A DNA stretch of 64,000 nucleotides, from positions 3,658,001-3,722,000 of the forward strand of contig OY744463.1 of the NCBI GenBank assembly GCA_963556145.1, written 5' to 3'. The translations under genes were made by a program, and so were the position numbers. The first letter of the stretch is position 1; each line of letters opens with the position of its first letter. Shown one piece after another: positions 1 to 13,529 of this stretch. The notes below the pieces were generated by a model that saw nothing but the letters and a program-made list of their open reading frames with translations, was not told the origin of the DNA and made no database searches. This stretch comes from Hygrocybe punicea. Taxonomy: Eukaryota > Basidiomycota > Agaricomycetes > Agaricales > Hygrophoraceae.

Positions 1-1
1 C

Positions 2-1252
2 CTCCACGAATACAACACGCGCCGCAGAGACTGGCACGCCGACATTGCCCCCCGTGGCCGACATCACGATGGTGGGCGCCTCTGGTTTGGTGGCAAAGTT
101 TTCCCCGATGGCACGCTGGAAGAATTCGACGAAGATTGCTCTTCCCCTTGCCTCGACTTATCATCGCACTCACCCCGCTCCTCTGAGGACCAACGCTTCG
201 CCTACAACTTCGACGACATTGACCGTCTATCCGACCAGCTGGGTATCCCCTGGGAGAAATCCAAGGACCTGCCCTTCGCTTCAACCACGACATTCATTGG
301 CCTGGATTGGAATCTGGAAACACTCATGGTCTCCCTTCCACCAAAGAAGAAGGCCAAATACCTCACGTCAATCCATGAATGGGAATGCTCGCCTACCCAC
401 ATCCTCGGCGATGTACAAAAAATCTACGGAAAGCTCCTTCACGCATCCCTGGTGGTCCCTCCAGGCCGCACCTACCTCACCGGCCTGGAGAACATGCTTG
501 GCATCTACGGTGACCGTCCTCTCATGCCACGCCATGCTGACCAGTCGATCCGTGGAGACCTGCAATGGTGGCGTGCCAAGCTGGCCCAACCCTTCCTTGG
601 CCGGACAATCCCAAGCCCTGTCCACCTCACAAACCTCGACGCCTTCTCAGATGCCAGTTCGGGCATTGGCATCGGAATCGTCGTTGCTGGCCGCTGGCGC
701 GCTTGGCGCCTCATTCCAGGATGGAAGACCCTTGATGGTAAACGCGACATCGGCTGGGCAGAGGCCCTGGGATTCGAACTCCTCATTTGATCAGTCGCCC
801 GGTCTGCGACAACTGGCCAACATTTTGAATTATTCGGGGACAACATGGGAGTCGTTGAAGGCTGGCCAAATGGCCGCAGCAGGAATGCAGCCATCAACGA
901 CATCTTTAAACGCATCCACAACTTCATCGAGTCTTGTGACTCCATTATCTCGATCCATGCAACCTACATCCCCAGCAAATCCAACCCAGCCGATGGCCCC
1001 TCCCGGGGCATATATCCTCCGTACCACCTCCTCTTACCCCCCATTGAAATACCCGCCGGTCTCGACCGGTTCATCATTGATGCGACCCTACCATATTCAG
1101 ACACTGAGCTCAAGCTGCTCCGAGAGGGCCGATACCCCAAAGCAACCGCAAAACTCATTGCAAATTCTCTCAGGAATCCTGGTCCCCCACACAAACAGCC
1201 CACCGACTTTGAGACTGATATACGAGCCCTCCGAAGCCAATGGTCTGGTTGA
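2..1252 (+). pseudogene. Ngaro reverse transcriptase C-terminus and RNase H, one in-frame stop
   Basis: Frame 2 reads from the window edge to 1252 and carries the RT thumb/connection region and an RNase H-like domain; recognisable pieces are LDWNLET, GLENMLGIYGDR, NLDAFSDASSGIGIG and HATYIPSKSNPADGPSRG. The last is the usual end of RNase H in agaricomycete Ngaro elements. A TGA at about 788-790, just after GFELLI, breaks the frame; the protein continues in the same frame beyond it. The 5' part lies outside the window. The long overlapping open frame before about 1250 in frame 3 is a shadow of this coding region. The single stop makes this copy probably non-autonomous. Confidence 0.8.
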
Positions 1253-1254
1253 TC

Positions 1255-2432
1255 CACCCTTCAATCCCCCCCCGGCCCCAGTTCCTTCTAGGCCACAACC
1301 ATATCGACTCGGATTGGCCCCTCTTGACTCACCGCTTCGTCCCCACTGCCTTGCCCGCGACCGTCTGCGGCTATGGGTACCAGCTCGAACACGTACGGCA
1401 CATGATGCTAACGGACACACCCTCCACATCACCGACGCTGACCTAGACCGAATCCTAGAGGTCATCGGTGTATCCTGGGCTCAAGACACTCGGGCTGGAT
1501 ACGGTGCAGGACTTCTCGCATTTCACCGGTTCTGTGATCTCCGCAGCATCCCTGAACCTCAACGATGTCCAGCCGGGCCTGTCCTAGTCCTCGCCTTCAT
1601 CGCCAACTGCGCCGGAGCTTACTCCGGAAAGACGCTGGCTAATTATGTCTTCGCTGTCCGTGCATGGCACATTCTCCATGGCCAGCCATGGTCCGCCAAT
1701 CACCCAGAGATAAAAGCGGCCCTCGATGGCGCCATTTCCCTCACTCCCCCCACATCCATTCGTGCGAAGAGAGAACCCGTCACCACCGAATTCCTAGCAA
1801 TGGCCCAGGATAAACTGGACCTAACGCTCCCTTTCGATGCTGCCTTCTATGCTTGCCTTACGACCGCCTTTTATTCCGTATCTCGGCTTGGTGAACTTAC
1901 CGTTCCCACTTTAAAAGCCTTCAATCCTAACCTACATGTCAAACGCTCTGACATGACGTGGCGGAAAGATCGCAACAATCTCAAAGTATCAGTCTTCCAC
2001 ATCCCAGTCACCAAGACTTCACGAGAAGGTGAGGATATATACTGGTCGACACAACCAGGCCCATCGGATCCAGAGGCTGCCATCAATAACCACTTCGCCA
2101 TCAACAACCCATCCCCAGCTGATCCTTTATTCGCATGGCGCCACCCTCAAGGACTCCGACCTCTCACGCGATCAGCTTTCATATCACGGCTGAAGGATAT
2201 CAGCAAAGCACTGAAAATACCTCCCTTTCAGGGACATGGGATCCGTATTGGAGCCACACTTGAACTCCTACTACGAGGCGTTCCCTTCGAGGTGGTAAAA
2301 ACCATTGGTCGCTGGACCTCCGGCGCATTCCTAACATACCTACGCCAACACGCAGTAGTCATGGCCCCATATATGCAGGGAACGCCAATCCTGGAACCCT
2401 TCCTCCACTATGCAATGCCACCTCCCCGCTAA
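1255..2432 (+). CDS. Tyrosine recombinase (integrase) of the Ngaro element
   Basis: The protein ends at the TAA at 2430-2432 and spans about 390 residues. It has an N-terminal SAM-like core-binding part (WAQDTRAGYGAGLLAFHRFC, then the GKTLANYVFAVRAWH region) and a C-terminal catalytic part. The catalytic set of tyrosine recombinases can be placed: R in YSVSRLGEL, HGIRIG giving H-x-x-R, the W of GRW, and the nucleophile Y in LTYLRQHA. The enzyme joins and resolves DNA without DDE chemistry and would insert circular element DNA. The frame runs open upstream through the RNase H gene, so the true start is uncertain. It is in a different frame from the RT/RNase H. All key residues look intact. Confidence 0.85.
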
Positions 2433-2512
2433 ACTGTGAGTAACTCACCCATCTCCTAATCATTGGGAGTCCACTTCGCTTAACGCGTCGCTGGGCTCCT
2501 AACATCTGGGAG

Positions 2513-2688
2513 TCGCAGCTCATTCGACTTCTCGATTAGGACTGGACACTGTTTTCGAGTTTGAAAAAACCCCTTCCTGTTTTTTTCCCCAAAAAACTGA
2601 GTTTCTCGCTATACCACAGATTTGTTTCTCGTAACCACTTCCGAAACAAATTCCTTCTGCCAGAAACTTTGCCTGCACGGACATAGAT
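2513..2688 (+). repeat. Ngaro split direct repeat B1
   Basis: This 176 bp sequence recurs at 3000-3175 at a fixed offset of 487 bp. The only difference I see is one base inside a T7-C4/5-A6/5 run. It lies immediately after the recombinase gene. Confidence 0.9.
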
Positions 2689-2999
2689 TGTCTTCTAACA
2701 AACACAAAGAATGAGTGTAAATTAGAATTAAGTCTATGTACGAATTTGGCAAGTTGTGGCGCGTCTGCCTCTCAGCTCGTGCCACTCCCACTTGCCACTC
2801 CAAAAGATCTTCCCTGCTCAATAGAGCAGATTATCTCTTTCATTTCACCCACCCTCCAGCTCCCTCATTCTACCCCCCCGCCACTCCCTAGCAGCAGATA
2901 TCTTCATCAATATACTTGCTATAAGACATAACGGCTTCCTCAACTAACTCGACATTGTGTTCACATTTTATTCAGACCTGCTGCTTGTCCCTCCCACCC

Positions 3000-3175
3000 T
3001 CGCAGCTCATTCGACTTCTCGATTAGGACTGGACACTGTTTTCGAGTTTGAAAAAACCCCTTCCTGTTTTTTTCCCCCAAAAACTGAGTTTCTCGCTATA
3101 CCACAGATTTGTTTCTCGTAACCACTTCCGAAACAAATTCCTTCTGCCAGAAACTTTGCCTGCACGGACATAGAT
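3000..3175 (+). repeat. Ngaro split direct repeat B2, likely right end of the element
   Basis: Second copy of the 176 bp repeat. The shared sequence ends at 'acatagat', after which the host sequence leading to the kinase gene begins. The 311 bp between the copies (2689-2999) would be A2; its partner A1 is outside the window. Confidence 0.85.
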
Positions 3176-3344
3176 AGTATGACTGCCAAAAAATTGGCCA
3201 ACCCAAAGTCATGGAAAATTCAAATGAAGGTGTTTTTGGAGGTTTTAGACCTCCCTGAGTCTGAATCTGCGGCAAAAAAAATAATCGGATATGCCAAAAC
3301 TAAGAATTGTTGTGTTTGACTGTCCCCAACTGTAGTGCGAGTTC

Positions 3345-4829
<1,485 letters not shown>

Positions 4830-4941
4830 CTATCAATATGGTCCCCCTCAATGATTAACTACAAATACATGTACCGTACAAATCACGATATATGGTATCC
4901 AAAAGACAGCCTGCAGAAAGCACCAGATATTGCAGCAATAA

Positions 4942-6830
4942 TTATGGCGCGTCGTCATCCGAGAACTTTGATTGCAACTCCTGCCTCATTCTTTGGAACC
5001 GTGTTCTTGTGCGCCCCATCTCACCACACTTGTCGTAGTACTCCTGGACCTCTTCCACGGTGAACCTGAACTCCTTGGCGATATCTCGAATACTCTGATC
5101 GATCACATGAACGTTAGCGATGGCTTGAAGGGCTTGAAGGTTGAAGTTAATTGGCAATGGGGGGTCTGTTTGAGGCGGCCCTTCTTTTGATAAACTCTGA
5201 GGGACTGAAGGCATAAGTTCACTTGATTTGATTGTCAGCAATCCAATCTTTCCAACATAATGAAAATTAGCTGACATGGCTCTTAGTCGTTTGTTCGGAT
5301 TGTCTTCTTCAACCTCTTCGGCCTTTCTCTTCCCCCACTGTGGAGGCGTATCATTGCCAACCCTGACTGCCCACTCACTTCCTTCCTCAGTATCGTCCAT
5401 TTCCTCCTCTGCTGGAGTATTATTGATGGCGGGACGGTCGAAAGGGACTCCTCCAGCGGCATGTAGATGTGCAATAGAATACATACCCACCATGCTCGAC
5501 ATCTCCGGCATAATTTCTGGTATACTTTGCATTCCTAACATGCCGACCATTGCCGGAAGGCCTTCATTCTTGTCCTCCAGAGCACCCACATATTCTTCGT
5601 CAGTGTTCACATGTTCTGCATTCCGAGCACGCTTTTTCCTCGATCTCTTGGGTTTATCCTCCGCTTTACGGACGTATCCATACTGTCCCTTTTCGCCTTG
5701 AACTGGCTTCTTCTGTTCAACAATTGTTGCGATAACCGTGTCCAGTCGCGCGGCGTTCTTTTTGTAGCGTTCCCGCCATGACTGCCAAGTATGTCGACTG
5801 ACCCACGCATACTCTGGGTCAGCTGCCTGGAAAATGGTCAAAAAAGCTATAAGGAACACGGGCAGTGAAACAGACAAGATCGCAGAGTTGTTGATAAAGC
5901 CTGTTGCCTGTCCTGCCACCAGTTTCCTTATAAGGAATTTTTGCGGCTATCCAATTACATAGGTGCTCCTCATCTTCGTCGGTAAATTGCGTCCTCCTGT
6001 TTCCTGCAAGGTTAGTAGAGCCCGGAATTATGCATACAAGACAATCGCACTCTTCTCCTGGCCGTCGCCCTCCAGGATTTTTGTAAACGAGGGGGGTGTA
6101 CACAAGGGCGCCTTTTTCTACGCATTTCTTTACCCACAAGTATGACTCTATGTACTTTTCAGGAATGCCTTGATAGACTTTGACCAAGTGTTGGAATATT
6201 TCTGTATTCGGGTCGGCGAGAATCACACGAGCCGACTGCGCCGAAGCGTGAGGATCACCGCCAGAGTGCTTGTAACGCGATGATCGGCTTTCATGGGTAA
6301 CAATAAAATACTTGGTAATAAGAACGCTCACCATGATACGATGGCTTAGGGCAGTTCTTGCGTTAACGTTTGCTATGCTGGGATGGATGTGCATCTTGAT
6401 TGGTTCTCCGTCGTGCACAAAAATCTGCTTCAACAACATTCCCGCAATCTTGCACGCCTCTACGTAGGTGAATGGCACGAAATTCCTTTCCGGCCGGTCG
6501 GTGCTTGTCCAGCAGAGACGAAGCCGCTCTTCCTCTGATGTGCCTGGCTGGACTAGAATGTAGCCCTGTCGTGGCACTTTGGCTTCAACCCGCCCGCCGA
6601 GTGACTACCATACATCACCACGTATGAGCACTTCATGTTTATTGCAAAAGAATGGTGCCCACCGTGATCGTTTCGCAGAGTTCAGCTTGGATCTCCTGTG
6701 AAAGGTCCTTCTGGATGAAAAACTTGACAGCAAACCCGTTGCAGTCCTGAAAAATGGGCTGTGAAACAGAAGAAGAGAAATCAGGACTCCAAAGATGCAA
6801 ATAAATAGCTAATTGATGCCGTTGTACCAT
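4942..6830 (-). CDS. Rap1-like telomere protein: tandem BRCT plus Rap1 Myb domain
   Basis: Exons (minus strand) 6830-6828, 6758-6663, 6604-6332, 6268-5876 and 5826-4942 join in frame to 549 residues. A first BRCT-like unit starts at PIFQDCNGFAVKFF and runs through LGGRVEAKVPRQGY; a second starts IFVHDGEPIKMHIHP and runs through ARVILADPN. At about 215-280 lies a Rap1-type Myb fold: TQFTDEDEEHLCNWI, GGRTGNRLYQ and HTWQSWRERY. A basic RSRKKRAR stretch follows, then an acidic linker, and near the end FTVEEVQEYYDKCGEMGRTR, a C-terminal block. Rap1 caps telomeres through Taz1/TRF. An optional 54 nt in-frame intron may lie near 6000-6055. The first exon is only ATG, which makes the exact start an inference. 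Confidence 0.82.
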
Positions 6831-6954
6831 TGCAAAGTTGACAGTGCTGGCCCAAGGATGGGGTTGGGGGTTAAACGCGACGGAGATAAGGTTAGGGTTT
6901 TCCGTATAGGTTTGTTATCACGTGCTCAGTAAGTATAAATAAAACTTGGTCATG

Positions 6955-8827
6955 TCATTCCAGATCACTTGAACTAGTTATCACTTTTCCTGGGTTCATT
7001 ATCCCTCGGGGGTCGAACAGTTGTTTGATCTTTTTCATCCATTCCATACTAACCTCATTTTTAGAGTAGTGAAGAGCGTGAGTCTTCATTACACCGATTC
7101 CATGTTCAGCGGACACTGAACCTTTGTAGGATGCTTCCAACACCAACAATCAGCAAGAGCAGCGGTGGTACATTCGAGATTTACATACCAACAAGCTCGT
7201 AGACAAAGGGCTCGAGTGCGGCTTGGATTTCAGGGGCATAGGAATCTGCGATTACGTTGAGATGCAGGTTGCCTATACGATCGTGAGTGATGTCAGTTAT
7301 TTGGGTTAGCAGGATACTTACCATCTCCAACATGTCCATAACCGACGACGGATTTAACCGCCTTGTCGCCCATAAGTCCTTTAGATTGGAGATGATGACG
7401 GGTTGCATCCATGACCTCCTTAAATGTCGAAACAGGGACCGAGATGTCATACTTATACGCTTTCCCTTCCTTCGATACGGCTTCAGGGACTCCTTCACGT
7501 AGAGCCCACAATGAAGAGAACTGAGCTGGTGACTGCGAGAGAACGCCAGTGTTGATGAGTGGTTTATCAGCCGTCAGCAAAGTCTCCAACATATGAGTGA
7601 TTTTCTGTTGATGACTTTCTCCCGTCGGTAATCGGTATCAATGATGTTGATTGTAACGCACTGCTTCGTCGTGTTCTCGTCGCCCACCACTTGTTTCGAC
7701 GAGAACAAAGCATTCAGCTCCAGCAACATCTTCGTCGTTTAAGGCGCGTCCTTGGCCATGTTTGACAGCCAAATCATAAGCAGTCCGGTCGATGAATTCG
7801 AAAGCAGACAGAATCTCCGAAAGCTCTCGTTGGACAATCTTGTACAAAGGAAGGACATTTTCAAAGCACGGAAGAGCAAGTATAGCATTGTTCGACGCTT
7901 GCGGAGCTGGTGGGGTCAGTAAGGACACGCCAGTGATGATACCGAGAGTGCCTTCAGCACCAATGAAGATTTGTTTCAAGTCATAACCTTTACAATGCGG
8001 TGAGTGATGAAGTATTGTGTGAGTAAGTTGAGTAGCTGACCGGTGTTATCTTTGCGTAACGTTGACAATTGGTCAAGAATTGTTCCATCAGGCAATACGA
8101 TCTCTAGACCCAAAACGGTACCATGGAGTGAGCCGTACCGTAGCAGACGCAGTCCTCCTGCATTGGTGGAGACGTTTCCTCCGATCTGACAGCTTTTGGA
8201 TAGTTTCAGACAATGGCAAAACAAATCATATGTGTTTTTTTCCCTACACACCTGCCTTTTGCACCAAGATCAAGGGGCATGATGTGATGATGGGGCGCAA
8301 TATAGTCTGTAAGAGACTGCAGAATACACCCCGCGTCTGCAACCAAAATTCCTGTACGGAAGCGTTCAAATGTGTTTCACGACCGAGCTGTGTAAATTAT
8401 GATATTGACCGGATATTGGGTCAAATGACCGTACTTTACGCATGTTCGCCAGATTGACGATAAGTTCGTCATGGAGTGGGACACTACCACCGACCAAGCC
8501 TGTGTTTCCGCCTTGAGGAACGACGGCTATGCGTCGTTCGGAACACCGCTTGAGGATCTCGCTGACTTCCTGGGCAGTATGGGGCTTCAGAACCGTCGTA
8601 GCACGACCACGATACTTCCCCATCCAGTCATTGTTGTATGGTGAAAGATCGTCCGAAGATAGAGAAGCAGAACCAAGAGTCGAGAGCACAGAATTTGGGG
8701 GGAGAAACCTTGTGAAATGTGCGATATCCTGCTCTGTCACGCTGTTGAAGCGAGAAACGTGTGTGCTGTGGTTGCATCGAGGTACCACGACGGGGAGATT
8801 CCGGGTGATGCAGCGGTAGGAGAACAT
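6955..8827 (-). CDS. D-2-hydroxyglutarate dehydrogenase, mitochondrial FAD enzyme
   Basis: Seven exons (8827-8410, 8351-8252, 8192-8041, 7987-7662, 7604-7322, 7272-7189, 7133-6955) give 513 residues in frame. The N-terminus ([17 protein letters not shown]) is basic and looks like a mitochondrial presequence. The FAD-binding PCMH part shows [16 protein letters not shown] and [20 protein letters not shown]; the oxidase C-domain shows [25 protein letters not shown] and [10 protein letters not shown], ending in [12 protein letters not shown]. The enzyme oxidises D-2-hydroxyglutarate (and D-lactate in some fungal paralogues) to the keto acid, passing electrons to cytochrome c or pyruvate. Zinc/substrate histidines GHVGDGNLH and EHG are present. 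Divergent from the next gene. D-lactate dehydrogenase is the alternative. Confidence 0.9.
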
Positions 8828-9151
8828 GTTCAACGGGCACCCGCACGGGCGAGACGAGTTGCAGGGTAAACTTGAATGCAAGATTTGTCCGGAACAGGCA
8901 ATTCTTCTGGGCGAGCGGCAAGGATCGGCAAACCCGTTGTGATGGCCGCCGTTTGTTCTACTCGTGGCGGGTGGCCTTCAACCTCGCTCACCCTTCCCTC
9001 CCCGACCCTATATTCCTACCCTTAATTATCCCCAGTGCGCCCGCAATGGTCTGTATTTCATAGACGTCTCTTGTGTTCTCCCTTGTCCATCCGCTCCACC
9101 CATCCAATCCGTTATTTGCGGCTTGCTCCTCAACTTCTTTCTTCCCAGTCC
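8828..9151. promoter_or_regulatory. Divergent promoter region
   Basis: About 324 bp separate the start codons of the dehydrogenase (minus) and the CNH-GYF gene (plus). It is pyrimidine-rich toward 9152 ('cttcccagtcc' just before the ATG). I see no clear TATA box or transcription-factor site. Confidence 0.4.
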
Positions 9152-12100
9152 ATGGCTGACGTCGGTGGGGTCGAAGACCGGTGGAGTCGTGCTCACGTCA
9201 CAGTCGACGACGACGACCCTTCTGCCGTCCGCTACCCAATGGGTATTGACCGCTTCGACGGAGTGAGCCACAACAATATTAATAATTCCACTTTCAAAGT
9301 CACTTCGGACGAGCACAAGCCTGTCCCCAGTCCCGCGCGACTGAGCAGGGAAGAATTGATCTCATCTAATCCCGAGCGTTCATCAGATGCAGCGAGCGTT
9401 CACAGCATGCCCATTGTGCATGTCACCGAGCCACAGTCACCTTTGACACGTCGACCAACATCGTCGGGCCTCGCCGAATCTCCCACTTCATTTTTAGCTC
9501 CTTCTTCTCTGTCGTCATCTGCGTCAACTGTAGACTGCTCTCCACCTGCGCAGGATCGGGGGGATCGTCGTCGTTCCGCCATTGAAGTACGTACAGATCA
9601 CTTACCTCACGTTCTATAATCAACTGATTGCTGTTTATCATATTTAGGTGCGTTCGTCTAACCGCCTGTCAGGTTTCTTCACCAATTTCATGAATCGACG
9701 TGAACCCGGGCCCAATCCTTTCTCTTCTCGAAACGCCCATGAAGACAGGACGCAACCTTCCCCCACTCCAAGATCTTCTTCTCCTGCTCTTCCTCCCCCT
9801 CCCCCTCCCCCTCCACCACCCCTTCCTCGTCCCTCATCTCCTGCGAGGGCAACTACACCTCCCCCGCAGCTACCACCACCCACTCTTCAAGAACTCGGTT
9901 TGGCTCTCTCTGTGGTCACCTCCGATCTTTCGCCCTCTCATTTCAGCGCTCCTCCATGGAGTGGGGCCTTTCTGGAACCTCATTACCTTCTTCTTTGTCA
10001 TGCACAAGGTCTCGATGTTCTTCCACTTGTGTCTCCACCCCTTCCACAGCCATACGCTTTAGTGCGTCGTGTATGCTTCAAGAGCGTCGTTGTGATGGAA
10101 CAACGTGGAGTGCTCGTTGCAATAGCCGGCAGAAGAGATGGCGTTCGGGTGTATTCTTTGGAAGACGTTAAGAAGTTTGTGGAGTGGCGTATGGATTTCG
10201 AGGTGCGGAGAGAGCGCGAGCGCATGCGCAGAGAAGCGGCGAAGAAAGTCTCGCCGTCCAGCTCAGTGAATTGTAGCAAGCTTCACAATTCACCCGACAA
10301 AAAGACCAAATCACGGCTATCTAGCCCTTCCTCGGTCGTAGCCAAAAGATTAGGTCGTAAGTCATCTCATAGTACGATCCCTACCGCCGTCCCTCCTGCC
10401 TCCAAAATGCCGTCTCCCAAGAGGGTAAAGTCCTCGGTTGCGCCTGCAACGCCGGAACCCTCCGGGCGTCCGCCGCCATACATCGATCGACAATCAAGTG
10501 ATAGTGCTGGAATCAGTTGTCAATCTGGGACCCCAAGTCCTTCTGTTCTGGCAGGAGCCTCTAGTACTCGTGTGCATGACGAGAGTGACAGTCCTCTTCT
10601 TCCAGATACGAAAGCTGATTGGCAGGAAGGATCCAGCGATGACGAGGCCATTAATATCGTTGCCGCAGGCGTTAGCGGGAGCCAAGCTCTGGATGAACGG
10701 ACGAGTGCAATCCTTCCTTCCACACCGTCTATCTCTCCAGCCGTCCCACTGGATGCTCGACCCGCCCTTCGTCATCACCAGTCATCGTTGACGTTGAGAC
10801 GAAATCGCCCCGGGGGTCTTAATCTTGATCTTTCTCTGTCACGTACGAGTACCACTGTTGTTGCTGCTCCGCCGTCCCCTACCCCTACACTCATAACACT
10901 TCGTCAAGCATTGTCTCAATACCCGGGCAGTGTACCGGGGCAAGGACATCCTCCAGACACTCCACCTGCAGATATCGAAGACGACGAGGATGAAGAAGGC
11001 GGAATATCTCTTGTACAAGCCTTGCTAGAAAGCCGTTTACCTGATCTTCCACCCATTGGAAGTCGTTGCCCTCAACAACCTATCTTTTTTACCGTAGAAG
11101 ACAATGGTCTGCCGACTTCACGTACCTCAGATGTAGTCTCGCACCAAGGTGGTCTTAGGACGCTCGATCGGCCCGAACGACGGCGGAGACGCTGGTCGGT
11201 GCTAGATGGTGTGCTATCTAATAGCACCTCTACCCAGCAGCCGTTCAGTCAAGCACCTCTGGAACCTTTTGGACAGTCCAACGTTGTTGCCACGATCCCG
11301 ACGGGACGGCGACTCTTCCGTTCACAGTCTGGCCGCTCTCTAAACTCACCGTCTCTTCCTACTGCGACCCAATCTTCATTGGTAGGCGATCTCCTGGTCG
11401 CGCCGCGGGCTCCGGGCATGCCGTTACCACCTGATACTGTTACGCCCTCACGCTCTAGATTCCTTCCACGAATATTTAGTAATGCACTTCATTCCCGGCG
11501 TTCAGCGGAACACTCCCAAATTCTCCCCCTCAAAAGTACAGATAACGATGGAGCGGTTCCGGCGCAGCCTACCCCGCCTCCCAAACTAGAATCCGTGAAG
11601 CTGCCTGGAACCAAAGGCGCTTTACTAGTTAAGGCTGTAGAAACAGCAAAGAAGAGGTTAGTGTTAGAGCAATAGAGAGAACCCAATAATAACAATTCAT
11701 CCTCAATAGCTTCCTGGCGATTCTTTGCGGGGAAAATGGAGAAAAGGTGGAGTTATTTGCGGGTACCTATCGTACGGCTCTCGGACTCTCCCGTACTTTC
11801 ATATTACCCGACTCTCCTCGCTCGTTGGAATTGCAGTTGCAGGGAGATGATCTGGTTGAGATTTTCCTCGTATTTTCCCAAAATGTCTTCGGTCTGGAAC
11901 CCGCAACTGTTAGGGTTCGTGAGGTTAGGATCGGACGGGCAGAGCGTAGGGCAGCAAGGCGAAGGGCTCGGGAACTCAGAACAGGAGAATTGGTCAATGA
12001 CTCTGAAGGACCTCTATTGGGTGATGATGATCCAAGTGTCAATGTTAACATAGGCGTCACGGTCTCTGTCGGATCAAGCGTTGTAGCCACTGGCGATGGC

Positions 12101-13353
12101 GAGCCAACTACCCCCCTACCATCTCCCCCAATCGATGATTCAACAGGTGGCGAAAATTTCGGTTCATCTTCTGTGGCACATACTGAAGAGCTTGTTTCTC
12201 TGGCGACCACTCAAGCGGGACCCTACACCACCTTCCAACAACTTTCGTTTGCCCCCAAGTTTCCTTTGGCTTCAATTGCCGATGACTACATCATTCCGCC
12301 AACATATCCGGATTTTCTTCAGTACCGTGTTGAGCACGAACCGGAGGTTAATGGTAGTGGTAATGCAGACCTGGCACAAATCCAATTTTCCCCACCAGGC
12401 TTGCCTGTGCCAGCCAACACTCCGCCCAGCAAATGGTTCTACCGTGACCCCAAAGGCATAGTTCACGGTGAGTACGAATAAAAGGTGAAAGTTCACACGT
12501 CGTTCATAAGGCTTTCATAGGTCCATGGAAGGCATTGTTGATGCAGGCTTGGTACAAAGAGGGCCTCCTTCCGCCTGATTTACCAGTAAAAAAAGATGGA
12601 GAGACAGAGTTTGTACTACTCAAGGATCTGCGGCTGCAAAGTGTAGACCCAACTTACCCCTTCCGATCTCCTCCGCCTCCCACCCCTGAAGTTATGGCAT
12701 TCATTCAGGATTCGACGAAACCACTATTACCGCCGATATCTTTACTGTCGCAGCCGAAACATTTTGGACCGCCAGCTCTCTTCTTTTCATCACGGGGCGG
12801 TCACAGTACATCAATCGTTGATGCTCGCGGAAAATCAGTGCTTAAGGGCCGATTTTTGTGGAGTGATGAGAACGACGACGATTCCAAACCTCAGGTAATG
12901 GGTCGAATGGGTGACGTAAAACGCCTGGAAACATTCGACGTCAAAGATCGTGCAGTGTTAGTCGCGATGCGGCGAGGTGGGTTGGAGGCTGTGGATTTGG
13001 GTGACGCATTGTTGAGACCTGCGGATGAATCACGCACGTTATTACCGCAGTTTTGCCCCCCACCGTCAAACACGAACCGACGAAGTCCTTTTGTATGGAA
13101 GATTGGCACTCCTGTGTTTTCTTCCCCGACATCATCAACCATCCTGTCATCCAAGTCAAAGGGAAGTCATATCCTTCCTGGCAAGAAGCATAGCACAGGC
13201 TCCACTCGGTCACCCGTGAGCAGGACAGAATTTTCCATCGACGGAGACGATAGTTACGACGAAGTTCTATTTCTTGGGAGAAAAAATGATGATATTTATA
13301 TGTGCGAGCGTAACGCTGGCTCCTTCCGTATTTTACGACTGTGTCCATCATGA
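9152..13353 (+). CDS. Large CNH-like and GYF domain protein
   Basis: Exons 9152-9586, 9648-11656, 11710-12467 and 12521-13353 join in frame to 1344 residues. After a disordered N-terminus with a run of twelve prolines, a citron-homology-like part begins near residue 230 (SGAFLEPHYLLLCHAQGLDV, VLVAIAGRRDGVRVYSLEDV) and resumes after a 400-residue low-complexity insert (FLAILCGENGEKVELFAG, FSQNVFGLEP). Near residues 1056-1110, across the last intron, is a GYF domain: WFYRDPKGIVHGPW, then MQAWYKEGLLPPDLPV. GYF domains bind proline-rich ligands; CNH domains bind Rho/Rab-type partners. The combination suggests a scaffold. I do not recognise a named orthologue. The CNH call is weaker than the GYF call. 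Confidence 0.75.
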
Positions 13354-13529
13354 CCATCATTCCTCTTGTCCTTGTTTCCATTCATATCCCACTCGATTTA
13401 TACCTGCTTGAACATTATTTAATTGTATCGAACGTCTGGGAAAATATTAGACCAGGACATGAATTCAAGATCCAAGTTCATTGAGTTTCTCTTTCTAGAA
13501 TCTTAGATATCCTAGATAGTTGACTGAGC

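Larger units (their letters stand above)
1..3175 (+). mobile_element. Ngaro-type (DIRS order) tyrosine-recombinase retrotransposon, 3' part
   Basis: The window opens inside this element. In order it shows the end of reverse transcriptase, RNase H, a tyrosine recombinase, then a B1-A2-B2 array of split direct repeats: B1 at 2513-2688, A2 at 2689-2999, B2 at 3000-3175. That repeat order is the hallmark of Ngaro elements (A1-ORFs-B1-A2-B2), which integrate through a circular intermediate and leave no target duplication. The A1 copy should lie left of the window. B1 and B2 differ by about one base, so the insertion or last homogenisation is recent, yet the RNase H frame has a stop. Element identity is inferred from family knowledge; the repeat layout is seen directly. 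Confidence 0.85.

Noticed and set aside
45..1250. Coding in the first 400 codons of the 795-codon frame
   Set aside because: The sequence there is low-complexity Ser/Thr/Pro without domains, while frame 2 gives clear RT/RNase H; only the part from about 1255 is real.
5990..6060. Obligatory intron in the Rap1-like gene
   Set aside because: A CTAAC branch and AG exist, but the region is also open in frame; a 54 nt optional intron cannot be decided without transcripts.
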